From Nonomuraea wenchangensis (GTDB lineage Bacteria > Actinomycetota > Actinomycetes > Streptosporangiales > Streptosporangiaceae), in the NCBI RefSeq assembly GCF_900111685.1, contig NZ_FOHX01000008.1, positions 1 to 64,000 of the forward strand: a stretch of 64,000 bases of DNA, in the 5' to 3' direction. The stretch's first letter is position 1. Each line of letters opens with the position of its first letter. A program made the translations under genes and the position numbers. Below, piece by piece: positions 17,214 through 24,461 of this stretch. The notes beneath the pieces are model-generated. The model had not been told where the DNA came from. It did not search any database and worked only from the letters and a program-made list of their open reading frames with translations.

Positions 17214-17667
17214 GGTCCGCGAGTACGGGGTGCCGGGCACCTACGACCCGGCGACCGACGAGTGCGTGCCCGGCGCCGACCCCGGCCACGGCGGCACCCA
17301 CCTGGCCGCCGACGCCGAGGGACTGACGATCTACTACCGCCGGGACGGCAAGGGCTACCTGCTGGCCTCAAGCCAGGGCGACAGCACGTTCGCCGTCTAC
17401 CGGCGCGAGGGCTCCAACGCCTACCTCGGCCAGTTCCGGATCGGCGCCGGCGACGGCCTGGACGGAGCCGAGCACAGCGACGGCTCGACGGTGCTCAACG
17501 TGCCGCTCGGCGACTTCGACAAGGGCCTGTTCGTCGCGCACGACGGCGAGAACACACCGGCCACGGCCGACCGGGAGAACACCAACTTCAAGCTCGTGGA
17601 CTGGGACGACATCGCCGACGAGCTGGACCTGGAGGTGGACACCGGCGGCTGGCGCCCGCGCGACTGA
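17214..17667 (+). pseudogene. Beta-propeller phytase, C-terminal fragment
   Basis: A start-less open frame of about 150 codons. YGVPGTYDPATDECVPG, ADAEGLTIYYRRDGKGYLLAS, DSTFAVYRREGSNAYLGQFRI, DGAEHSDGSTVLNVPLG and FDKGLFVAHDGENTP match the final blades of alkaline beta-propeller (3-)phytases, Ca2+-dependent secreted phosphatases acting on myo-inositol hexakisphosphate. The signal peptide and first half are missing. The break coincides with the break in the ABC ATPase at about 17205-17220, so one rearrangement or misjoin removed the start of both genes. Confidence 0.82.
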
Positions 17668-17687
17668 CCGCAAGACAGGGCGCCAGG

Positions 17688-17699
17688 CTTATCGATAAG
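17688..17699. promoter_or_regulatory. Perfect 12-bp palindrome before the 17710 gene
   Basis: CTTATCGATAAG is a perfect palindrome ending 10 nt before the ATG of the hypothetical gene at 17710, in a locally AT-richer gap after the phytase remnant. It could be an operator or overlap a -10 element; no Shine-Dalgarno is obvious between it and the start. Role is inference. Confidence 0.35.
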
Positions 17700-17709
17700 A
17701 TGTTCGACC

Positions 17710-18102
17710 ATGGGCGTCTTGGTGGACTATTTCGTGGCCGACTCCGACGAGTCGGCCGAGCGGGCCATGGCCAGCGGGCCGGGCTGGTCGAAGCTGCCGT
17801 TCGTCGACTGCAAGGGCTGGATCAACGAGCTCGACGACCTGGTGGCCGAGCTCAGCGGGCGCGACGTCAGCGAGTTCGGCGGCAGCGAGGTCGTGGCCGA
17901 CGACGGTGAGGCGGCGGGCGTGGACCGGCTGATGCCGGAGACGGTCGCCGCGCTCGCCGCCGTGGAGGACGCGCGGCTACGTGAGTACGCCGAGGACGAG
18001 CTGCTCGAGGAGTACGAGATCGAACGCGTCACCGCCCTGCGCGATCTGGCCCGCGAGGCGGTGCGGCTCAGCCACGGGATGTATCGCTGGACGTGCGTCT
18101 GA
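17710..18102 (+). CDS. Hypothetical acidic protein
   Basis: A 130-residue soluble, strongly acidic protein beginning MGVLVDYFVADSDESAERAM. The C-terminal third is helical with an acidic run (DEDARLREYAEDELLEEYE-like region, about 95-110). No domain recognised; similar small proteins are usually annotated hypothetical in actinomycetes. Its 3' end overlaps that of the convergent pentapeptide-like gene by 35 nt. The strong codon bias (G/C third positions) supports that it is real. Confidence 0.65.
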   Translation: MGVLVDYFVADSDESAERAMASGPGWSKLPFVDCKGWINELDDLVAELSGRDVSEFGGSEVVADDGEAAGVDRLMPETVAALAAVEDARLREYAEDELLEEYEIERVTALRDLAREAVRLSHGMYRWTCV

Positions 18103-18937
18103 ACGCGGCGAACAGCTCCTCCCGGAGGGCGGGCGGCAGCTTGCGGCCCATGCTCGCCGGGGTCACCAGAGCCTGATCGTCGTTCCGGACGTGCGCCGAG
18201 TCCGCGAGGAACTCCAGCGCGAAACGGGCCTCCTGACGGTGCTTGTCGTCCGGCCAGCCGTCCACCAGCGGCAGCACCGCACGCACCCGCTCGGCGATCC
18301 GGTCGAGGAGCGCGTACCCGGGCAGGCCGGGGAAACGCTGGGCCCGCAGGTCGATGTGGTTGAAGGAGACGCCGTCGAGCTCGGCGGCGGTGAAGTCGTT
18401 GCCGGTGAAGTCGTTGTGGTCTCTGCCGAGCGCGGCCCGGTCGTGATCGTGCGGGCGGCCCCAGAAGTTCATGTCGCGTACGCGGCCGATGAAGACGCAG
18501 TCGACGAACTCGGCCTCGCAGGTGAACGTATGTTGCCGCAGCCGGGATCGGTCGAACACGCACCGCTCGAACCGTACGTTCCCGAAGAAGGTCTGCTCCG
18601 CGAAGCGGGTGCGGCGGAAGGTGCAGTCGCGGAAGACGGTCTGCGGCCAGGTGAGGCGCTCCCGCTCCCGTCCGGGGTCGGGGATGCCCATCAGCAGCTG
18701 CTCGAAGCCGGCGCCGGAGAAGTCGCAGCCGTCGAACGCGCTGCCGCGGGCGACGAAGCAGCGCAAGCGCGTCCCGGTGAAGTCCACGTTCGTCAGCCGC
18801 GCCCGGTCGAAGTCCACCTCGCTCACCCCGGCAGGCAGCTGGAACCGCTGGTCACGGAGCTCCCCGCGAACGATGCTCGTCGCTTCCGGCCCGCCCGGGA
18901 GTAGGGAATTCATGGCGCGGAGTCTCGCATCCGACAC
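18068..18937 (-). CDS. Pentapeptide-repeat-like protein
   Basis: A 289-residue protein. Residues 25-195 hold irregular pentapeptide-like repeats of the A(D/N)LXX type, seen as VDFDRARLTNVDFTGTRLRC, FDGCDFSGAGF, FRDCTFRRTRF, FERCVFDRSRL and FTGNDFTAAELDGVSF, expected to form a right-handed quadrilateral beta-helix. The last 90 residues are helical and unlike the repeats. The start is uncertain: GTG 18937 or ATG 18913, neither with a clear ribosome site. Function of such proteins varies; none can be assigned here. Confidence 0.75.
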   Translation of the reverse strand: MSDARLRAMNSLLPGGPEATSIVRGELRDQRFQLPAGVSEVDFDRARLTNVDFTGTRLRCFVARGSAFDGCDFSGAGFEQLLMGIPDPGRERERLTWPQTVFRDCTFRRTRFAEQTFFGNVRFERCVFDRSRLRQHTFTCEAEFVDCVFIGRVRDMNFWGRPHDHDRAALGRDHNDFTGNDFTAAELDGVSFNHIDLRAQRFPGLPGYALLDRIAERVRAVLPLVDGWPDDKHRQEARFALEFLADSAHVRNDDQALVTPASMGRKLPPALREELFAAFRRTSSDTSRG

Positions 18938-19015
18938 CGACAGAAATCGGGGTGAAACGATCCGGACGGTCCGGACAGGTACAGGATGTCGGGACCCCGG
19001 ACGAGAGAAGGCAGC

Positions 19016-19570
19016 GTGACTCCCCCTGACCGCAAGCGGCGCTTCGAGGTGATCTACGTTGCCAACTATGCCGACATCCTCGCCTATGTCAGGCGGCGTA
19101 CGGACTCATCGGACGACGCCGCCGACGCCCTCGCCGAGACGTTCACCACGGCCTGGCGCCGCCTCGACGACATCCCCGAGGGGCGGGACGCGCGTCTGTG
19201 GCTGTTCGGCGTGGCCCGCCGCGTGCTGGCCAACGGCCGCCGGGCCGAGTCGCGCCGCGGCGAGCTGGTGGAACGGCTCGGCCGGGAGCTGGCCGCATGG
19301 GCGGAGCCGGACCGGCCCGGCGTCGTGCTCCCCGGCGTGCGGGAGGCGTTCGCGCGGCTGAGCCCCGACGATCGCGAGATCCTCGCGCTGGTCGGGTGGG
19401 AAGGGCTGGGCTCGGACGAGGTCGCCACGGTCCTGGGATGCTCGCGCGGCGCCGCCCGGCTGCGGCTGCACCGCGCCCGTAAACGCCTGGCGAGGGAGTT
19501 GCGCGCGGCGGGCGTCGATGTCGCCGCCATCGGACTGCGTGCCATGGAGCTGGCGAAGGGAGCGATCTGA
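19016..19570 (+). CDS. ECF-type RNA polymerase sigma factor
   Basis: A 184-residue group 4 sigma factor. Region 2 runs from about 10 to 75 (FEVIYVANYADILAYVRRRT, DAADALAETFTTAWRRLDDIP, WLFGVARRVL). Region 4 is at about 115-165 (AFARLSPDDREILALVGWEGLGSDEVATVLGCSRGAARLRLHRAR with its helix-turn-helix). GTG 19016 is chosen because AGAAGG lies 6 nt upstream; ATG 18986 is the longer alternative. It shares one base (TGATG) with the next gene, the usual sigma/anti-sigma coupling. Confidence 0.92.
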   Translation: MTPPDRKRRFEVIYVANYADILAYVRRRTDSSDDAADALAETFTTAWRRLDDIPEGRDARLWLFGVARRVLANGRRAESRRGELVERLGRELAAWAEPDRPGVVLPGVREAFARLSPDDREILALVGWEGLGSDEVATVLGCSRGAARLRLHRARKRLARELRAAGVDVAAIGLRAMELAKGAI

Positions 19571-20451
19571 TGCACGACCTCGACCGCCTGGTGGCGAGCC
19601 TCGCCCCCGACCCCGGCCCCGGCATGACGCCGATCGCCAAGGAGCTGCTGGAGGAGATCACGGCGCACCCGGTCGCCGCCCACAGCGTCACCGTGAGCCC
19701 GGCCATCGCGAGCCCGGACACCGTGAGCCCGGCCACCGAGCAGGCCCGCGTGCCCCGCCGGCGCCGGACGTGGGTGACCGTGCCGGCGCTGGCCGCGCTG
19801 GCGACCCTGCTGTCCTTCGGAGTCGCCCAGGCGCCCGCCTCCGCGGCCCTCGACATCCGGCTCGTGGACGGCGCCTACGTGATCACGGTCAAGGACCTGA
19901 TGGCCGAGCCCGAGGTGTACCAGCGCGAGCTCAAGGCCCGGGGCCTGGACATCACGCTCGAAGTGGTGCCGACCTCCGCGAGCCAGGCCGGGGGGATCTT
20001 CGTGCTCCACGACCTGGACCGGCTGCGGGCCGGTCATGCGGTGTCCGCCGAGGGCCCGATCACCACCATCGACGCGCCCGGGACCTGCGCACGATCCGCC
20101 GGCTGCCCGATCGGCGTCAAGGTGCCGGCCGACTTCGACAAGAAGGCCCAGATCACGCTCGGCAGGCCGGCCGGACCCGGCGAGAAGTACCGGATGCCGC
20201 CCGGCATCGCCATGCCCGGCGAGCCCTTGCACTGCGTGGCCTATGTCAACAAGTCGGTGGCCGAGGTCGGGGCGATGCTGCGCGAGCGTGGCGTGACCCC
20301 GTCGTACGTCGCCGACTGGCAACGAGCGCAGCCTTCTGCCCCCGCCGGCTGGTACGTGCACGAAGGCGTCATGAGCGCCGACGGCGAGGCGCTCCTGCTG
20401 GTCGGCCCCGAGCCGCGCGCCGTGGACCAGCACGCGAAGCCTCGCTGCTGA
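19570..20451 (+). CDS. Membrane-anchored partner of the ECF sigma factor
   Basis: A 293-residue protein encoded directly after, and overlapping by one base, the sigma gene. A helical cytoplasmic N-terminus (1-65), one membrane segment (about 68-92, TVPALAALATLLSFGVAQAPA) and a large extracellular domain with two cysteine pairs (TCARSAGC, and later Cys) fit an anti-sigma-like architecture, but no zinc-binding HxxxCxxC motif is present. Residues 37-56 contain a short repeat (VSPAIASPDTVSPAT). Similar proteins next to ECF sigmas in actinomycetes are mostly unassigned. An anti-sigma role is inference. Confidence 0.75.
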   Translation: MHDLDRLVASLAPDPGPGMTPIAKELLEEITAHPVAAHSVTVSPAIASPDTVSPATEQARVPRRRRTWVTVPALAALATLLSFGVAQAPASAALDIRLVDGAYVITVKDLMAEPEVYQRELKARGLDITLEVVPTSASQAGGIFVLHDLDRLRAGHAVSAEGPITTIDAPGTCARSAGCPIGVKVPADFDKKAQITLGRPAGPGEKYRMPPGIAMPGEPLHCVAYVNKSVAEVGAMLRERGVTPSYVADWQRAQPSAPAGWYVHEGVMSADGEALLLVGPEPRAVDQHAKPRC

Positions 20452-20611
20452 CCCGTCCCCGGAAGCCTCGTAGACGGGGCTCCTCCTACCGGCGCGGCGC
20501 CCGATGCCGCCGCGCCGGCTCTTCTCACTGCCGTGCCGGCTCTTCTCACCGCCATGCGTGCCGCTGCCGCGTGCGCGGACCTCCCCGCGTTCCCCGCCGA
20601 TCGGATCTCTC

Positions 20612-22012
20612 GTGCTCGTCGACACCCCTCCTGCCGTGCTGCCCTCGCGGCGCGCTGCCCTCGCCCGCCTCCTCGCCGGTCACCGCGCGTTCGCCGTGCT
20701 GCTCGCCCTGGCGGCGGCGCTGCGCGTGGTCACGATGCTCGGCTACCGCCCGGCCACCCTCTACTGGTACGACTCCTACACCTACCTCGACACCGCCGCG
20801 CACCTCGCCCCGTCGGCGGCCTTCCACCCGATCGGCTACCCGCTGCTGCTGCGGGCGCTGCTGCCGTTCCACAGCGTCGAGCTGGTCGCGGCCGTGCAGC
20901 ACGCGCTCGGCCTGGGCATCGCCGTGCTGGTGTACGCCGTGCTGCGGCGCAGGTCGGCGCCCGCCTGGGCGGCGGCAGCGGCCACCGTGCCGCCATTGTT
21001 CGACGCCTCGTTCCTGCGGCTGGAGCACGCCGTCCTGTCCGACACCCAGTTCATCTTCCTCGTCGTGGCGGGGCTGGCCGTGCTGATGTGGTCGCCGCGC
21101 CTGTCCGTGCGGGCGGCGACCGCGGCGGGCCTGCTGTTCGCGCTGGCCGCGCTCACGCGGACGATCGCGCTCCCGCTGCTCCTGCTCGTCGTGCTCGTGC
21201 TGGCCGTGCGGCGTGCGGGGTGGCGCCGGCTGGCCGCGCTGGCGCTGGCGGGGACGCTGCCCCTGGCCGCGTACGCCGCCTGGTACGCCCAGCACCACGG
21301 CAGGTTCGCGCTCAGCGGCGCGGACGGCGTCGCGCTGTGGGCCCGGACGATGACCTTCGCCGACTGCGCCCGCGTCCAGCCGCCGCCCGCCGAGGCCCGG
21401 CTCTGCCCCAACGGCACGAAGGTGGACGCCGCCTCCGAGTACGTGTGGGCCTCGGGTTCCTCGCTCAACCTCCTGCCCGGCGACCGTTTCGCCCACAACG
21501 ACCTGGCCCGCTCGTTCGCGCTGCGCGCCATCGCCGCCCAGCCGCTCGACTACCTGGGCGAGGTCGCGCGGGACACCGCCATCGCCTTCTCCTGGACCCC
21601 GATCGCCCATCCCGCCCGCACCACGCCCGCCTTCGGCTTCGGCCACGGCCGCTGGCCGCTGCCGGACCAGCCGCTGGTCGCGAAGGTCCAGCGGGAGTAC
21701 GACCCGGAGCTGCGCGGCGCGGAGTCGGTGTCGCCGTACGCGGACTTCCTCGTCGCCTACCAGTACGCCGCCTACCTGCGGGGCCCCCTGCTGGGCGCGA
21801 TCCTGCTGCTCGGCGGGGTGGCCGCGGTGCGGCGGCCCGCCGTGGCGCTGCTGCCGTGGGCGGTCGCGGCGGGCCTGCTGATCGGCCCGGTCGCCGTCCT
21901 GGACTTCGACCACCGCTACGTGCTGCCGGTGGTCCCGGTCGCCTGCCTCGCGGCGGCCCTGGCGTTCACCCGTCGCGACGGGTCGCCGGGGGCGCGGTGG
22001 AGTCGCGGATGA
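20612..22012 (+). CDS. GT39-like polytopic membrane glycosyltransferase
   Basis: A polytopic membrane protein of 466 residues from the GTG at 20612. The first extracytoplasmic loop has YWYDSYTYLDTA, the acidic lumenal motif expected of GT39/GT-C lipid-phosphosugar transferases, followed by HPIGYPLLLRALL. About nine to ten hydrophobic helices follow, ending with DFDHRYVLPVVPVA. A GT-C enzyme would transfer a sugar from a polyprenyl-phosphate carrier outside the membrane. The start is uncertain; ATG 20504 is in frame, but it would include a low-complexity tandem-repeat leader. It converges on the LacI gene with a 47-nt overlap. Confidence 0.78.
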   Translation: MLVDTPPAVLPSRRAALARLLAGHRAFAVLLALAAALRVVTMLGYRPATLYWYDSYTYLDTAAHLAPSAAFHPIGYPLLLRALLPFHSVELVAAVQHALGLGIAVLVYAVLRRRSAPAWAAAAATVPPLFDASFLRLEHAVLSDTQFIFLVVAGLAVLMWSPRLSVRAATAAGLLFALAALTRTIALPLLLLVVLVLAVRRAGWRRLAALALAGTLPLAAYAAWYAQHHGRFALSGADGVALWARTMTFADCARVQPPPAEARLCPNGTKVDAASEYVWASGSSLNLLPGDRFAHNDLARSFALRAIAAQPLDYLGEVARDTAIAFSWTPIAHPARTTPAFGFGHGRWPLPDQPLVAKVQREYDPELRGAESVSPYADFLVAYQYAAYLRGPLLGAILLLGGVAAVRRPAVALLPWAVAAGLLIGPVAVLDFDHRYVLPVVPVACLAAALAFTRRDGSPGARWSRG

Positions 22013-23012
22013 CGAGCTGCGCGCCCACCCGGTAGGCCCGGCCGTTGCGCGCCTCCTGGGCGCCGTCGCGCCCACCGTCGCCGTGCTTCATCTGCTGCAG
22101 TAAGAGGTTCATGGCCAGCTCGCCCAACTCGGCGGCGCCGTTGTCGACGACGGTGATCGCCGGCGACCAGTAGCGCAGCCAGGAGATGTCCTCGTGGCAC
22201 ACCAGCGACAGGTCGCCGGGCACGGAGACGCCGGTGCTGGCCAGCGTGGGCAGGATGCCGAACACCGCCTCGTGGTTGGCCGCGAACAGCGCGGTCATCC
22301 GGGGGGCGCGGCGCAGCAGCCGGGTGATGGCCTCGGTGCCGAAGCCGGGGGCGAAGGGGCCGCGTTCGACCAGGGACTCGTCCACGGCGAGGCCGCGTTC
22401 GCGCAGGGCCTGCTCGTAGCCGGCGAAGCGTTCGCGCCCTGAGTCGGCGGTGAGCTCGCCGCCGATGAAGCCGATGCGTTCGTGGCCGAGGTCGAGCAGG
22501 TGGGAGGTGGCCGCGTGGGCGCCTTCGCGGTCGGCTGCCAGCACGGACGGCGCGGCGCTGTCGGCCGGGCGGCGTATCACGTTGACCACGCCGGTGCCCT
22601 CGGCGAGCAGGGCGTTGGTGGTGGCGCCGTTCTTGCCGGTGCCGATGACGATGAGGCCGTCCACGCCGTGCGCGGCGAGGGTGCGCAGGAACTCCTTCTC
22701 CCGCGCGGGGTCGGCGTCGGTGATCCCGAGCATCACCTGGTAGCCCTCGTCGGCGGCGCGGCGCTGGACCACCTCGGCGATCGTGTGGAAGGAGGCGTTG
22801 ATGAGGTTGTTGAGCACCAGGCCCACCAGGTGGGACTGCTTGGAGCGCAGGGCGCCGGCGAGCCGGTTGGGCTGGTAGTTGAGCCGGGCCGCGGCCTGCT
22901 CGACGGCCGCGCGGGTCTCGGCGGAGATCAGCGGGGATCCGCTGAGGGCGCGCGAGGCGGTGCTGCGGGACACTCCGGCCTCCGCGGCGACCTCCTTCAG
23001 TCCGATCCGCAT
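21966..23012 (-). CDS. LacI-family transcriptional regulator of the adjacent catabolic cluster
   Basis: A 348-residue repressor. The N-terminal helix-turn-helix and hinge are textbook LacI (LKEVAAEAGVSRSTASRALSG, then RLNYQPNRLAGALRS), and the periplasmic-binding-like effector domain covers 60-335 (VGLVLNNLINASFHTIAEVV, DGLIVIGTG, GFIGGE, TALFAANHEAVFGIL). It diverges from the DapA-family gene, and an ATCGAT-centred palindrome 46 nt before its start is the likely operator. The effector would be the cluster's substrate or an intermediate. Confidence 0.93.
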   Translation of the reverse strand: MRIGLKEVAAEAGVSRSTASRALSGSPLISAETRAAVEQAAARLNYQPNRLAGALRSKQSHLVGLVLNNLINASFHTIAEVVQRRAADEGYQVMLGITDADPAREKEFLRTLAAHGVDGLIVIGTGKNGATTNALLAEGTGVVNVIRRPADSAAPSVLAADREGAHAATSHLLDLGHERIGFIGGELTADSGRERFAGYEQALRERGLAVDESLVERGPFAPGFGTEAITRLLRRAPRMTALFAANHEAVFGILPTLASTGVSVPGDLSLVCHEDISWLRYWSPAITVVDNGAAELGELAMNLLLQQMKHGDGGRDGAQEARNGRAYRVGAQLVIRDSTAPPATRRDG

Positions 23013-23058
23013 CGTCTCCCCTGTCTGGTGCTGTCCGGTGCCGTCTGGTGTGGATCTT

Positions 23059-23072
23059 TGGGATCGATCCCA
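23059..23072. promoter_or_regulatory. LacI-type operator, perfect palindrome
   Basis: TGGGATCGATCCCA is a perfect 14-bp palindrome with the central CG typical of LacI-family sites, placed between the lacI-like gene and the catabolic cluster. A related sequence with one matching arm (AATCGATCCCA, 23191-23201) lies about 130 bp away, close to the DapA-family start. Two sites would allow looping or independent control of the divergent promoters. Confidence 0.75.
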
Positions 23073-23186
23073 TTATGCACGTGGATCCTGCCAGAAGATC
23101 GTCAGTGCGTCGATGTAACGGCGATATTTCGCCGCGTAAAAACCCAAATTCCCTCTTGACCGGAATCGAGGCGGTGCTACAACCTT

Positions 23187-23204
23187 GTGCAATCGATCCC
23201 AAAC
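23187..23204. promoter_or_regulatory. Second, imperfect LacI-type operator
   Basis: The stretch TGTGCAATCGATCCCAAA keeps the ATCGAT core and the CCCA right arm of the palindrome at 23059, but its left arm (GCA instead of GGG) is degenerate. It ends 26 nt before the DapA-family ATG, where a bound repressor would block transcription of the cluster. Confidence 0.5.
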
Positions 23205-23229
23205 CAACCCCCACGAGGTCGAGAACCGC

Positions 23230-24177
23230 ATGGACCGCGACGACGTCACCTGGCACGGCTACTGGCCGGCCGCCCCCACACCCTTCACCGCCGACGGGCT
23301 CCTCGACGAGGATGCCTGGCGCGCGCTCCTGCGCCTGTACGCCGAGCAGGGAGTGCACGGGGTCCTGGTCAACGGGAGCACCGGAGAGTGGTTCAGCCAG
23401 AGCGCCGACGAGCGCCGCCGGGTCGTCGAGATCGCGGTGGACGAGGTCGCCGGCCGCTTCCCCGTGATCGCCGGCGTCACCGCCTACACCCCGGACGAGG
23501 CGATCGCCCTGGCCCGCCACGCCGCCGAGGCGGGCGCCGACGGGCTGCTCGCCACGCCCCCGCCGTACGTCCACCCGGGGCCGGACGAGATCGTGCACTT
23601 CTACGACCGCGTCAGCTCGGCCACCGCCCTGCCGTTCATGGTCTACAACTGGCCGCGCGGCGTCGCCGTGGACATCTCCGCCCATCCTGGGCTGGCCGCG
23701 CGGCTGGCGGACCTGGACAACGTCGTCGCCATCAAGGACAGCACCGGCGACTGGCTGCGCATGCTCGGCACGGTCGAGGCGGTCAGCGACCGGGTCCGGG
23801 TGTTCGGCAGCTTCCTGCACCGGCGCGGCCTGGCCGTGCTCATGGAGCTCGGCGGCGACGGCAACATCGACGGCGGCGGCATGGGCGCCCCGTTCGCCGT
23901 CCCCTACTACGAGGCGGTCGCCGCCCGCGACGCCGGCACCGCCCGCGCCTGGGCCGACCGCTACACCGCGCTGTCCTCGCGGCTGATCAACCCCGACTAC
24001 AGCGGCGTGTTCGGCTCCCCCATCGCCCAGCTCAAGGCCGCCATGCGGCTGCTCGGCCAGCCGGGCGGCCACGTACGGCCGCCGCTGCTGCCGATCGAGG
24101 ACGAGACGAGGCTGCGCGCGATCGACGCCGTGCTCACCGAGTCGGGCCTGAAGGCCGCGCTGGGAGCCCGGGGATGA
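23230..24177 (+). CDS. DapA-family lyase/deaminase (dihydrodipicolinate synthase-like)
   Basis: A 315-residue TIM-barrel enzyme of the class I, Schiff-base aldolase family. Lys169 (VVAIKDST) is the Schiff-base lysine, Tyr139 (FMVYNWPRG) the proton relay, and NGSTGEW (49-54) replaces the usual GTTGE. Relatives include aldolases, dehydratases and the pyrroline-4-hydroxy-2-carboxylate deaminase of hydroxyproline catabolism. The ATG at 23230 is chosen because an upstream in-frame ATG (23185) lies in the operator. The next gene overlaps by 4 nt. With the dehydrogenase genes behind it, a deaminase or keto-acid lyase role is most likely. Confidence 0.88.
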   Translation: MDRDDVTWHGYWPAAPTPFTADGLLDEDAWRALLRLYAEQGVHGVLVNGSTGEWFSQSADERRRVVEIAVDEVAGRFPVIAGVTAYTPDEAIALARHAAEAGADGLLATPPPYVHPGPDEIVHFYDRVSSATALPFMVYNWPRGVAVDISAHPGLAARLADLDNVVAIKDSTGDWLRMLGTVEAVSDRVRVFGSFLHRRGLAVLMELGGDGNIDGGGMGAPFAVPYYEAVAARDAGTARAWADRYTALSSRLINPDYSGVFGSPIAQLKAAMRLLGQPGGHVRPPLLPIEDETRLRAIDAVLTESGLKAALGARG

Positions 24178-24461
24178 GCGCGAAGGCGCCGGCCACCCCG
24201 AGCACGGTCACCTTCGAGGTGAACGGCCGGCCGGTGAACGCCGTCAAGGGCGTCAGCCTGGCCGCCGCGCTCGTCGGCGACCGCGTCTGGACCTTCCGCC
24301 GCAACCCGGTCAGCGACGAGCCGCGCGGCCCGTTCTGCGGCATGGGGATCTGCCTGGAGTGCGAGGTGACCGTGGACGGGCGTCCCGGCGTACGGGCCTG
24401 CCTGACCCCGGTGCGGCCCGGCATGCGCGTCGAGACGGCCGGCACGGAGGAACGCCCATGA
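24174..24461 (+). CDS. (2Fe-2S)-binding small subunit of amino-acid dehydrogenase
   Basis: A 95-residue ferredoxin-like protein. VTFEVNGRPVNAVKGVSLAAAL is the beta-grasp start and CGMGICLEC ... C supplies the cluster ligands Cys55, Cys60, Cys63 and Cys76 of a plant-type [2Fe-2S] centre. It corresponds to the HcnA / small subunit of three-subunit flavin dehydrogenases (hydrogen cyanide synthase, opine oxidase, D-hydroxyproline dehydrogenase). It is coupled by 4-nt overlaps on both sides to the DapA-like and flavoprotein genes. Confidence 0.9.
   Translation: MSAKAPATPSTVTFEVNGRPVNAVKGVSLAAALVGDRVWTFRRNPVSDEPRGPFCGMGICLECEVTVDGRPGVRACLTPVRPGMRVETAGTEERP

Noticed and set aside
15872..17371. A 499-codon - strand frame including the HAD gene
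   Set aside because: Only the last 255 codons (from 16639) look like protein; the rest is out-of-frame shadow of the ATPase and phytase remnants.
19680..19745. Short repeat in the sigma-partner gene as a regulatory element
   Set aside because: The repeat (CCGTGAGCCCGGCCA) is in frame and encodes a Val-Ser-Pro-Ala linker; it is better explained as coding low complexity.
21916..24072. A 718-codon - strand frame across the LacI gene and its promoter
   Set aside because: It runs through the operator region and antisense to the DapA-family gene; the real LacI protein is in another frame.
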